Part shown: one piece after another, positions 1 through 6,472 of the stretch | Layout of the letters: every line of letters begins with the position of its first letter | Numbering within the stretch: the stretch's first letter is position 1 | Assembly (NCBI GenBank): GCA_002308995.1 | Contig: DBWQ01000019.1 | Coordinates: 35,711-46,691, forward strand | DNA length: 10,981 nt | Source of the DNA: Clostridiales bacterium UBA1234 | Lineage (GTDB): Bacteria > Bacillota > Clostridia > TANB77 > UBA1234 | Direction of reading: 5' to 3' | The notes under the pieces: model-generated | Told to the model about the DNA's origin: nothing | What the model saw: only the letters and a program-made list of their open reading frames with translations | Database searches by the model: none | Made by a program: the position numbers and the translations under genes

Positions 1-482
1 AAGTTGTCAAAGCCTAGATTTCTAAATGTGGTATAGATAACCGCTGGCATCTCCGCTTCGTTAACTAAGCTTAACTCGCCATCTCCAATAATATCAATAT
101 CACATTGATAAAACTCTCTATATCTACCTCTTTGTGGCTTTTCTCCACGATACACTTTGCCAATTTGATATCTTCTAAATGGAAAGCTAAGCTGTCCATA
201 ATACTGGGAAACATATTTGGCAAGTGGCACCGTTAAATCAAAGCGAAGGGATAAATCATTTTCGCCCTTTTCAAAACGGTAAATTTGTTTTTCAGTTTCG
301 CCTCCCGCTTTGGCAAGAAGCACCTCTGAATACTCTATGATTGGCGTATCTAGTGGCAAAAAGCCAAAACTTTCGTATGACTTTTTGATGGTATCCATCA
401 TTTGGTTAAATAGTATTTGTTCATTTGGTAAAAGCTCCATAAAACCAGCAATGGTTTTAGGCTCTACTCTATTCTTCTCCAT
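1..482 (-). CDS. hisS: Histidine--tRNA ligase, N-terminal part (gene runs off the window)
   Basis: Charges tRNA-His with histidine in the cytoplasm. About 160 N-terminal residues are visible, read from the DNA, starting MEKNRVEPKTIAGFMELLPN. Class II synthetase features are present: the substrate-binding LRFDLT stretch (about residues 79-84) and motif 2, with YRGEKPQRGRYREFYQ at about 111-126. The strong motif 2 argues for the catalytic enzyme rather than the HisZ regulatory paralogue. The ATG at 482 was chosen because AAGGAG lies 7 bases upstream. An in-frame ATG at 488 is almost touching that ribosome binding site. No T-box leader is visible; the 5' untranslated region appears to be only about 34 bases. 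The C-terminal catalytic and anticodon-binding parts lie outside the window, so full length cannot be judged. Confidence 0.93.
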   Translation of the reverse strand, partial: MEKNRVEPKTIAGFMELLPNEQILFNQMMDTIKKSYESFGFLPLDTPIIEYSEVLLAKAGGETEKQIYRFEKGENDLSLRFDLTVPLAKYVSQYYGQLSFPFRRYQIGKVYRGEKPQRGRYREFYQCDIDIIGDGELSLVNEAEMPAVIYTTFRNLGFDN

Positions 483-522
483 AAGCATTCTCCTTTGTCA
501 TCATCGGATTTCAATTGTTTTT

Positions 523-551
523 ATATTAACATAAAAAAAGCACTTTTTCAA
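523..551 (-). promoter_or_regulatory. Predicted sigma-A promoter of hisS
   Basis: On the minus strand, TTGAAA (551-546) and TAATAT (528-523) are separated by 17 bases. The -35 box lies in the loop and stem of the terminator for the upstream cysteine-rich genes. Transcription would start near 516, about 34 bases before the hisS ATG. Confidence 0.5.
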
Positions 552-559
552 GTGCTTTT
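528..559 (-). terminator. Intrinsic terminator after the cysteine-rich gene pair
   Basis: A perfect 10-bp stem (536-545 pairs with 550-559, AAAAGCACTT/AAGTGCTTTT) has a 4-base loop. On the minus strand it is followed by a run of seven Ts. It lies 37 bases past the stop codon of the 39-residue cysteine-rich gene. Confidence 0.8.
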
Positions 560-595
560 AAGTTTGCTCTTATGAGAAAAAATGAAAAGTTACGA

Positions 596-715
596 TTAAC
601 AATAATAGCTACAATTATTTGCATCAACACTTTCATTTACTGGTCCAAACTTCTCACATTCATCTTCCTTTTTATTGTAATACTTACAATTTCTGCAATC
701 ATATTCCTCTGCCAT
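596..715 (-). CDS. Small cysteine-rich protein, 39 residues (unknown function, paralogue of its neighbour)
   Basis: A short gene read directly from the DNA. The protein begins MAEEYDCRNCKYYNKK and ends NNCSYYC, with five cysteines at 7, 10, 20, 35 and 39. An excellent ribosome binding site, AAAGGAGGGG, lies about 8 bases before the ATG, and an intrinsic terminator follows the stop. The core C-x2-C-x9-C-x14-C matches the next gene upstream (C-x2-C-x12-C-x14-C), and both share an EY..C..NCK-aromatic start, so the two look like tandem paralogues. There is no signal peptide or membrane segment, so it is probably cytoplasmic. Four conserved cysteines suggest zinc or an iron-sulfur cluster. The pattern loosely recalls small HiPIP-like subunits and zinc-knuckle proteins, but I do not recognise a named family. 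The gap to its neighbour is 20 bases, so they are co-transcribed. Confidence 0.75.
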   Translation of the reverse strand: MAEEYDCRNCKYYNKKEDECEKFGPVNESVDANNCSYYC

Positions 716-735
716 CTTCTACCCCTCCTTTAAAT

Positions 736-867
736 CTATTCCTCTTCATCCTTATAACATTTACAGTAATAATATTCATCCACATCTTGCTTATCGATAT
801 TGCAAAAGTACCCGGTATTGGAATACCCTCGAAACTCTTTACAATTTTGACAACAAGCATATTCCAT
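736..867 (-). CDS. Small cysteine-rich protein, 43 residues (unknown function, paralogue of its neighbour)
   Basis: Read directly from the DNA. The protein begins MEYACCQNCKEFRGYSN and ends YYYCKCYKDEEE, with six cysteines at 5, 6, 9, 22, 35 and 37. AAAGGAGG lies 8 bases before the ATG, and a near-consensus promoter is just upstream, so it is well supported as a real gene. It aligns with the downstream 39-residue protein over the EY..C..NCK start, the third cysteine and a fourth cysteine exactly 14 residues later. Extra cysteines (5 and 35) give it CC and CKC pairs. The tail is acidic. Metal binding, with zinc or an iron-sulfur cluster, is the likeliest role; the function is unknown. It is first gene of a two-gene unit immediately downstream of glmM. 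Confidence 0.77.
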   Translation of the reverse strand: MEYACCQNCKEFRGYSNTGYFCNIDKQDVDEYYYCKCYKDEEE

Positions 868-881
868 AGATGGTTCCTCCT

Positions 882-892
882 TTCGGACCGAA
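882..892. promoter_or_regulatory. Short perfect inverted repeat at the start of the cysteine-rich transcript
   Basis: TTCGGACCGAA is a 5+1+5 inverted repeat. It lies about 8 bases downstream of the -10 box, next to the ribosome binding site. The single-base centre makes an RNA hairpin unlikely; a protein operator or chance are the alternatives. Confidence 0.2.
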
Positions 893-899
893 CAAGGTT

Positions 900-928
900 A
901 TTATAACACAGTTTTATGTAAAATGCAA
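900..928 (-). promoter_or_regulatory. Predicted sigma-A promoter of the cysteine-rich gene pair
   Basis: On the minus strand, TTGCAT (928-923) and a perfect TATAAT (905-900) are separated by 17 bases. The promoter begins 4 bases after the glmM stop codon. No terminator is seen between glmM and this site, so read-through from glmM is also possible. Confidence 0.75.
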
Positions 929-931
929 TAA

Positions 932-2284
932 CTACGCTCCAATTTCCGCCGTCACCACCTTGGCAACCTCTTTTGCAACCTTATCCATCAACTTTTCATC
1001 CTCACACTCTACCATTACCCTAAGCTTTGGTTCCGTACCAGATGGTCTTACGACAATTCTTCCAATTTCTCCCAATTCTTTTTTTGCCTTTTCCGTCACC
1101 TCTTTAATCGCTTTATTCGTGTAGAATTTTACTTTTCCTTCTGCTGTAACAGGCACATTAATCGCTACCTGTGGATACTTTTTCATGACTTTGGCTAGTT
1201 TAGAAAGCTTTTCACCAGAGCGCTTAACTAAACTTAAAAGCTGAATAGCTGTTAATTCGCCATCTCCAGTAGTAGCAAAATCTCTAAAAATCACATGTCC
1301 AGATTGCTCTCCGCCAAAATTGTATTCTTCTAAAAGCATCTCTTCAAGTACATACTTATCACCAACTTTGGTGGGAATAAAATGAATTTTACTTGCTTCA
1401 CAGTATTTGACAAATCCCATATTCGTTAAAATGGTTCCAATAACTGTATTTTTGGCAAGTTTTCCACGCTCCATCATATCTTTCGAGCAGATAGCCATAA
1501 TCTGGTCACCATCGACAAGCTTTCCTTTTTCGTCTACGCAAAGGCATCGGTCGGCATCCCCATCAAAAGCAATTCCTAAATCTAGTTTGTTTTCAACTAC
1601 ATATTTTGATAATGCTTCAATATGTGTAGAACCACAGTTTTCGTTAATATTGGTGCCATCAGGCTCTGCAAACAAAATAGTGGCGTTTGCGCCTAACTCT
1701 GCAAACAATGTTGGTGCAGAAACGCTAGCACTACCATTGGCGCAGTCTACGGCAATGTTTAGCCCGTCAAGAGATGTTGGAATGGTACTTTTTAAATGTT
1801 CTATGTAATCCTTTATGGCATTGGTAGCATACGATACTTTTCCTACATCAGCTCCAGTAACTGGAGTTTCTAACGCTCCCATTCCTTCTAGTAATGCTTC
1901 AATTTGATCTTCTAATGCTTCTGGTAGCTTATAGCCATCGCCACTAAACATCTTAATTCCATTAAACTCTGCACTATTGTGGGATGCTGAAATCATCACA
2001 CCGGCATCTGCTTTATACTTTCCAATTAAATAAGCAACAGCTGGTGTTGGCACAACTCCTAATAGTAGCACATCTGCTCCTACACTACATAAACCAGCTG
2101 TTAATGATGAGCAAAGCATTTCTGATGAAATTCTCGTATCCATGCCTATCACAAAAAGTGGTCTACGTCTTGCATTATTGGATAGTACTTCTGCAGCAGC
2201 TCTTCCTAGCTTCATTGCCATCTCAGCGGTAAGCTCTGAGTTGGCAATTCCACGAACACCATCCGTTCCAAACAATCTTCCCAT
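932..2284 (-). CDS. glmM: Phosphoglucosamine mutase
   Basis: Interconverts glucosamine-6-phosphate and glucosamine-1-phosphate, the second step towards UDP-GlcNAc, in the cytoplasm. The 450-residue length is normal for the family. It starts MGRLFGTDGVRG, as GlmM does. The phosphoserine loop ISASHN is at 98-103 (active-site Ser101), the metal-binding DGDAD at 241-245, the sugar-binding loop GGEQSGH at 324-330 and the phosphate-binding RPSGTEP at 413-419, in the order of the four alpha-D-phosphohexomutase domains. After SHN the common proline is replaced by serine, which leaves the catalytic residues intact. AAAGGAAAGG precedes the ATG. It is third gene in the glmS cluster but is separated from its upstream neighbour by 187 bases carrying a large palindrome. 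No good separate promoter was found, so it probably depends on the glmS promoter. Confidence 0.97.
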   Translation of the reverse strand: MGRLFGTDGVRGIANSELTAEMAMKLGRAAAEVLSNNARRRPLFVIGMDTRISSEMLCSSLTAGLCSVGADVLLLGVVPTPAVAYLIGKYKADAGVMISASHNSAEFNGIKMFSGDGYKLPEALEDQIEALLEGMGALETPVTGADVGKVSYATNAIKDYIEHLKSTIPTSLDGLNIAVDCANGSASVSAPTLFAELGANATILFAEPDGTNINENCGSTHIEALSKYVVENKLDLGIAFDGDADRCLCVDEKGKLVDGDQIMAICSKDMMERGKLAKNTVIGTILTNMGFVKYCEASKIHFIPTKVGDKYVLEEMLLEEYNFGGEQSGHVIFRDFATTGDGELTAIQLLSLVKRSGEKLSKLAKVMKKYPQVAINVPVTAEGKVKFYTNKAIKEVTEKAKKELGEIGRIVVRPSGTEPKLRVMVECEDEKLMDKVAKEVAKVVTAEIGA

Positions 2285-2349
2285 AAAAACCTTTCCTTTC
2301 TTTTTTTATGTAGATACTCTCCCTTCAAAAAGGCGAAACTCCATTTTAC

Positions 2350-2454
2350 TGCTTGATAAAAATATCATTTTACTAAGCGAGTTCTGGCTTCGTGAAAGCG
2401 TCGCTTTCCGAAGCCAGCTGTTCTCCGCGACCAAATGCATATTTTTATCAAGCA
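2350..2454. repeat. 105-base near-perfect nested palindrome (MITE- or REP-like) between the hexapeptide-repeat gene and glmM
   Basis: The ends are perfect 16-base inverted repeats (2350-2365 with 2439-2454, TGCTTGATAAAAATAT). Pairing continues inward: 2366-2370 with 2433-2437, GCGAG near 2377-2381 with 2423-2428 (one bulge), CTGGCTTCG at 2384-2392 with 2409-2417, and GAAAGCG at 2394-2400 with CGCTTTC at 2402-2408. The whole element can fold as one long hairpin with few bulges. The core is GC-richer than its surroundings. It contains no gene. There is no clean run of Ts at either edge, so it is not a classical terminator. A small non-autonomous mobile element, or an intercistronic RNA structure affecting glmM expression, are the best explanations. 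Confidence 0.7.
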
Positions 2455-2471
2455 AATTAGCTTTTATAAAA

Positions 2472-3143
2472 TTATTCTTCTAATTTATCGACAACATTTT
2501 CTCTATCTTTGTAAATCTTCTTTTCTGGTACTACACCACGAACCGTATTCGATGGATACACAATACTCTCTCTTCCTACAATCGTTCCTGGACATAAAAC
2601 CGTATTGCAGCCAATTTCAACATTATCTCCCACAATCGCTCCCACTTTTCTCATACCAGTTTCAATTTCTTCTTCTGGGTCTTTAATATTCACATTTTTT
2701 TGGTCCACTTTTAAATTACAAGTAATGGAACCTGCTCCCATATGAGCATGATAGCCTAAAATGGAATCCCCCACATAGTTATAATGTGGCACTTGCACCT
2801 TATCGAACAAAATCGCATTTTTGATTTCTGTAGAATTACCTACCACTGCATTCTTTCCAACAATCGCACTACCACGGATAAAAGCACAATGCCTTACTTC
2901 TGCCTCTTCATCAATAATACATGGACCTCCAATATAAGCCGTTGGATAAACTTTAGCTGATTTGGCAATCCAAACATCTTCTTTTGGATGATCATATTCT
3001 GTTTCTGGAAGTGTTTTGCCCAACTCTAAAATAAAATCTTTAATATCAGGAAGCACATTCCACGGAAATTCCTTATCATCAAATATTCTTTTCGCAATGG
3101 TTTTATCAGTATCTAACAACTCCTTTGTATGAATTTTGCTCAT
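2472..3143 (-). CDS. Left-handed beta-helix (hexapeptide repeat) protein similar to the GlmU acetyltransferase domain
   Basis: 223 residues. From about residue 55 to 205 there are hexapeptide-type repeats (for example IGGPCI, VGKNAV, VGDNVEIG, PGTIVG) forming a left-handed beta-helix. VPHYNYVGDS (118-127) and MGAGSITCNL (135-144) correspond to the GlmU stretches around its catalytic histidine (AGHLTYLGD) and IGAGTITCNY, so His120 is the probable catalytic base. The nucleotidyltransferase half of GlmU is absent; the first 50 residues are helical-looking and unrelated to it. The position 16 bases after glmS and before glmM strongly suggests a role in amino-sugar or UDP-GlcNAc synthesis, perhaps acetylating glucosamine-1-phosphate or a related sugar nucleotide. 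Such proteins are often labelled UDP-GlcNAc pyrophosphorylase, which the missing domain does not support. The exact substrate is unknown. A GAGGGA ribosome binding site precedes the ATG. Confidence 0.85.
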   Translation of the reverse strand: MSKIHTKELLDTDKTIAKRIFDDKEFPWNVLPDIKDFILELGKTLPETEYDHPKEDVWIAKSAKVYPTAYIGGPCIIDEEAEVRHCAFIRGSAIVGKNAVVGNSTEIKNAILFDKVQVPHYNYVGDSILGYHAHMGAGSITCNLKVDQKNVNIKDPEEEIETGMRKVGAIVGDNVEIGCNTVLCPGTIVGRESIVYPSNTVRGVVPEKKIYKDRENVVDKLEE

Positions 3144-3159
3144 AAAAATCCCTCATTTC

Positions 3160-4971
3160 TTACTCCACTGTAACTGATTTTGCCAAATTTCTTGGTTTAT
3201 CCACATCCAAATTCTTCATGCAAGCAATATGGTAACTTAAAAGTTGTAATGGAACAATCGCAAGAATTGGTGCCAATAATTCATGCACCTCTGGCAACAC
3301 AAGTATATCATAATTCTCTACATCTTGCAAATCTCGCATGGTGGTAACGATAAATACTCTTGCTCCTCTCGCCTCAACCTCTTTAATATTACTTAGCGTC
3401 TTTTCCCATAATGCTGGAGAATTTGCAAAAACAACAACATCTGTCCCTTTTTCAATTAATGCAATTGTTCCATGTTTTAGTTCTCCAAATGGCATAGCCT
3501 CTGCATGAATATAGGAGATTTCTTTTAACTTTAATGCCGCTTCTAATGCCAAATAATAATCCATTCCTCTTCCTACATAATAAATACTCTGATCTTGTAA
3601 CAGCATTTGTGCATACGGAATTGCCTTTTCTTCATTGTCTAAAATTCTTTCTAGCTTGCTTGGAAGCATTTCAATTTCTTCAACTAAAGTCTTTAATTCA
3701 TCTTCATCATATGATTTTTTAATCGTAGCAAAATAAATAGCAAGTAGCGCTAAAAGTGTTGTTTGTGCAATATAAGCTTTGGTAGATGCCACGGCCACTT
3801 CTGTCCCCGCTTTGGTATATAAAACATTATCACTTAGTCGATCCATCGTGCTTTCCTTTACATTCACAATAGAAATAAAAGGAATATTCTTATCTTTTAC
3901 AAGTGCAAGTGACGCAAGTGTATCTGCTGTTTCTCCTGATTGACTGATAAAGATAACCATATCTTCTTTTCTTAGAATTGGATTTTGATAACGAAATTCT
4001 GATGCCACTTCTACAGTAACCGGAATTCTCGCTAATTTTTCAAATAAGCACTTAGCATATAAACCTGCATGCATTGCCGTACCACATGCCACTATATAAA
4101 GATGTTCTACTTTTTTAATGTCATGTTTTTCAATTTGAAACTTCATACTGCCTTTACTACTATGAAGATACTCTTTGATGATTTTTTGAACCGTATTCGG
4201 TTCTTCATGAATTTCTTTTAACATATAGTGTGCAAAGCCACTCTTTTCCATATCGTCTACATTGGTATCTAACTTAATAAAGGAATAAAAAGCACTTTCT
4301 AATCCTTTGGTATAAAACGAAACTTCATCCTTAGAAATCACTGCAAACTCTCTATCTTCTAAGATTGCAAAATCATTTGTATACTTTAAGATAGCACCGA
4401 AATCAGAGGCGATAAAGTTTTCTCCCTCTCCTTTTCCAACAACCAACGGACTATTATTCTTGGTGGCCACTAGGACATCTGGTTGTTCTACACACATAAT
4501 ACCTAAAGCATAACTTCCTATTAAATCATCTGTGGCACGTTTGACCGCTTTTAATAAATTTCCCTCGTAATATAAGCTAATCAAATTAGGAATCACTTCG
4601 GAATCTGTTTCCGAATAAAAAGTAAATCCTTTTTCAAGTAGCATCTTTTTTAATTCTGTGTAATTCTCAATAATTCCATTATGTACTACTGCAAATTTTC
4701 CATCTTGACTCACGTGAGGATGCGCATTTTCGATGGATACTTCGCCATGTGTTGCCCATCTTGTATGACCTATGCCAATGCATCCTTCTAAGTGATTTGC
4801 ATCGTTTTCCAAACTCTCTATTCTGTTAATAGATTTCACAACTTTTAAGCTTCCGTCAGTAATGGTTGCTAGACCACAAGAGTCATACCCTCTATATTCA
4901 AGTCTTTTAAGTCCATCAATTAATATTTCACTTGCCTTTTTACTGCCTACATATCCAACAATGCCACACAT
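3160..4971 (-). CDS. glmS: Glutamine--fructose-6-phosphate aminotransferase (isomerizing)
   Basis: Makes glucosamine-6-phosphate from fructose-6-phosphate and glutamine, the committed step to UDP-GlcNAc. With the start used here it has 603 residues, the normal length. The N-terminal glutaminase domain (about 2-220) begins MCGIVGYVG, with Cys2 becoming the N-terminal nucleophile once Met is removed, and contains GHTRWATHG and HNGIIENY. Two SIS domains follow, the first with SQSGETADT near 345. The protein ends DKPRNLAKSVTVE, the usual GlmS C-terminus. The ATG at 4971 was preferred over the in-frame ATG at 4980. The GAAAGG ribosome binding site is 9 bases from 4971 but touches 4980, and the longer start would bury the catalytic cysteine. 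It is the first gene of the glmS-hexapeptide protein-glmM cluster, with its own promoter. Confidence 0.97.
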   Translation of the reverse strand: MCGIVGYVGSKKASEILIDGLKRLEYRGYDSCGLATITDGSLKVVKSINRIESLENDANHLEGCIGIGHTRWATHGEVSIENAHPHVSQDGKFAVVHNGIIENYTELKKMLLEKGFTFYSETDSEVIPNLISLYYEGNLLKAVKRATDDLIGSYALGIMCVEQPDVLVATKNNSPLVVGKGEGENFIASDFGAILKYTNDFAILEDREFAVISKDEVSFYTKGLESAFYSFIKLDTNVDDMEKSGFAHYMLKEIHEEPNTVQKIIKEYLHSSKGSMKFQIEKHDIKKVEHLYIVACGTAMHAGLYAKCLFEKLARIPVTVEVASEFRYQNPILRKEDMVIFISQSGETADTLASLALVKDKNIPFISIVNVKESTMDRLSDNVLYTKAGTEVAVASTKAYIAQTTLLALLAIYFATIKKSYDEDELKTLVEEIEMLPSKLERILDNEEKAIPYAQMLLQDQSIYYVGRGMDYYLALEAALKLKEISYIHAEAMPFGELKHGTIALIEKGTDVVVFANSPALWEKTLSNIKEVEARGARVFIVTTMRDLQDVENYDILVLPEVHELLAPILAIVPLQLLSYHIACMKNLDVDKPRNLAKSVTVE

Positions 4972-5016
4972 AGTTTTCATCCTTTCGTATCACAGACTTA
5001 TACTTTCTCTCTATAT

Positions 5017-5044
5017 ATTATATCTCAAAATCCAGAATATGCAA
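5017..5044 (-). promoter_or_regulatory. Predicted sigma-A promoter of the glmS cluster
   Basis: On the minus strand, TTGCAT (5044-5039) and TATAAT (5022-5017) are separated by 16 bases. The start point would be near 5010, leaving a leader of about 40 bases before the glmS ATG. That is too short for a glmS ribozyme. Confidence 0.65.
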
Positions 5045-5106
5045 CTAATCTTTTTTACTCTCACCTTTTTTCTCATCCAATCATGAAAAATAAGATATCT
5101 ACCTTT

Positions 5107-6375
5107 TTAGAAAATTTTAAAACCTAATAGTTTCAGTGAATAAAGATACATTCCAAAAATAATCTCTACTGCTATCACGCTATAAAAATACACTTTATTG
5201 TGAGATACTTTTTTGGCCAGAAAAATAAATATCGGAAACAAAACCACCATAAAACGAGAAAGACTCATTTGCGAAAGGTCAGAAGTACAAATCATAAAGT
5301 ATATCGTCGCATATAACACGTAGTCCTCTTTATGTTCCTTAAAAGAAACCAATAATAGACCTAAAAAAAAGAAAATATTAAGAACATTGGGAATGCGAGA
5401 AACATAGAGCATTCTTTTAGGCATATCTTCGCTAAACAATTCCTGAAGCATTCCTTGGATACCACTGCCAAAATAACATGGCCTGTGTCTCCAAAATCCT
5501 GTTTGAAATTCCATAAATTTAAAACAGCTTCCCCCATAATAGTAGTTAATCCCTAAATATACACCAACTGCTATTAGAATCAGTCCCAACCACATTCCAT
5601 TGAAAATGAAGCCTTGAATCGCTTTTCGATACTCTTTCTGCTTCCATATTTCTCGATATTCCTTCCATAGTGCTAAGCAATAAGGAATGACAATTAAAAC
5701 GCCAAAATTTCTAGTTAAAGCAGAAAGCATTCCACAAAATGCAGCGATTCCCCAACGCCTTTTTTTAATAAAAAGCCAAGCTAAAAGTGTCAACATTAAA
5801 AAGAGGCTTTCTGTCATCACGTATCCATAGAAAAATGAATGAGGCGCAAGTGATATGAGTATCACAGCAGTTTGTGCTATTTTTTCTCCATAGTCCTCTT
5901 CCACAATTTTATATAAAAGAGTCATTGCAACACAAAAGCAAATCACAGAAATTAGTATGCCCGCAAGCTGCATATTTCCTACAAATACGTTTACAATTCT
6001 CATCAAGAATGGATATAACGGATAAAAACAAAGATTTCTCAGTTCTGTTTCCCCTGGCATATAGGCAGAATACCCTGATTTTGCAATCATTTCGTACCTT
6101 ATCCCATCACCCGTAGAAAAGACTTCTAGCGCTTTGATTTCACTATCACCTTGGTTAGAATACCAGCTAATGGTCATGACGAATCCATATATAAAAAACA
6201 ATAGCCTTATGAGCAAAGCAAATATCATAACTCTTTTTATCTTTGCAGTAAAAAAAGGATTTTTTTCTTCTTTGGATTTAGCTGTTGTATCAGATTCCTT
6301 AGGGAAGAAGAAAGATTTTAATGTATCAAACAAAATCCACCAAATACAAATACTTGATAGAATATTAACCATCAT
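5107..6375 (-). CDS. PIG-V-like membrane mannosyltransferase family protein (GT-C fold)
   Basis: A polytopic membrane protein of 422 residues from the chosen start. Hydrophobic segments are spread along the whole length (roughly 48-70, 128-155, 168-185, 190-205, 210-235, 258-280, 332-347, 355-390, 395-415). TGDGIRYEMIAKSGY (88-102) and FYPLYPFLMR (117-126) match the loop and following motif of the PIG-V (GPI mannosyltransferase 2) family and its bacterial relatives, with Asp90 the likely catalytic acid. Such enzymes move sugars from lipid-linked donors on the outer face of the membrane; the acceptor here is unknown. The ATG at 6375 is preceded by GAGGTGA at 5-base spacing. An ATG at 6453 would add 26 residues, but the predicted promoter lies inside that extension. 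It is divergent from a radical SAM gene. No clear terminator follows before the glmS promoter. Confidence 0.78.
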   Translation of the reverse strand: MMVNILSSICIWWILFDTLKSFFFPKESDTTAKSKEEKNPFFTAKIKRVMIFALLIRLLFFIYGFVMTISWYSNQGDSEIKALEVFSTGDGIRYEMIAKSGYSAYMPGETELRNLCFYPLYPFLMRIVNVFVGNMQLAGILISVICFCVAMTLLYKIVEEDYGEKIAQTAVILISLAPHSFFYGYVMTESLFLMLTLLAWLFIKKRRWGIAAFCGMLSALTRNFGVLIVIPYCLALWKEYREIWKQKEYRKAIQGFIFNGMWLGLILIAVGVYLGINYYYGGSCFKFMEFQTGFWRHRPCYFGSGIQGMLQELFSEDMPKRMLYVSRIPNVLNIFFFLGLLLVSFKEHKEDYVLYATIYFMICTSDLSQMSLSRFMVVLFPIFIFLAKKVSHNKVYFYSVIAVEIIFGMYLYSLKLLGFKIF

Positions 6376-6409
6376 GATTATCACCTCATCACGCTTTTTT
6401 AGAATTCTC

Positions 6410-6438
6410 TTGATTTTTATTCTATTATATATGATAAT
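6410..6438 (+). promoter_or_regulatory. Predicted promoter of the radical SAM gene
   Basis: TTGATT (6410-6415) and GATAAT (6433-6438) are separated by 17 bases, with the start expected near 6445. It overlaps the oppositely directed promoter at 6424-6452. The -10 box lies within the palindrome TGATAATCA (6432-6440); an inverted copy, TGATTATCA, is at 6375-6383. Confidence 0.5.
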
Positions 6439-6452
6439 CAAAGAAGAGTACA
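6424..6452 (-). promoter_or_regulatory. Predicted promoter of the PIG-V-like gene
   Basis: On the minus strand there is a perfect TATAAT (6429-6424), with a weak -35 candidate TGTACT (6452-6447) 17 bases upstream. Transcription would start near 6417, about 41 bases before the ATG at 6375. Confidence 0.45.
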
Positions 6453-6472
6453 CTAAAAAGTGAGGAAATCAT

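Noticed and set aside
483..535. Possible T-box leader for hisS
   Set aside because: The predicted leader is about 34 bases and lacks the large stem, antiterminator and T-box sequence.
2350..2454. The long palindrome as an ordinary terminator of the hexapeptide-repeat gene
   Set aside because: It lacks a proper T-run after the stem on either strand, and stopping here would leave glmM without a convincing promoter.
4981..5106. Possible glmS ribozyme upstream of glmS
   Set aside because: The promoter at 5017-5044 leaves only about 40 bases of leader, and no extended structure or ribozyme-like core is visible up to the next gene.
6375..6440. Fur- or PerR-like operator based on the two TGATAATCA palindromes
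   Set aside because: Only a 9-base core is shared with the 15-19 base Fur consensus; this is too short in AT-rich DNA to call an operator.
6376..6453. N-terminal extension of the PIG-V-like protein starting at 6453
   Set aside because: No ribosome binding site fits, the extension contains the predicted promoter of the gene, and a well-spaced site supports the ATG at 6375.
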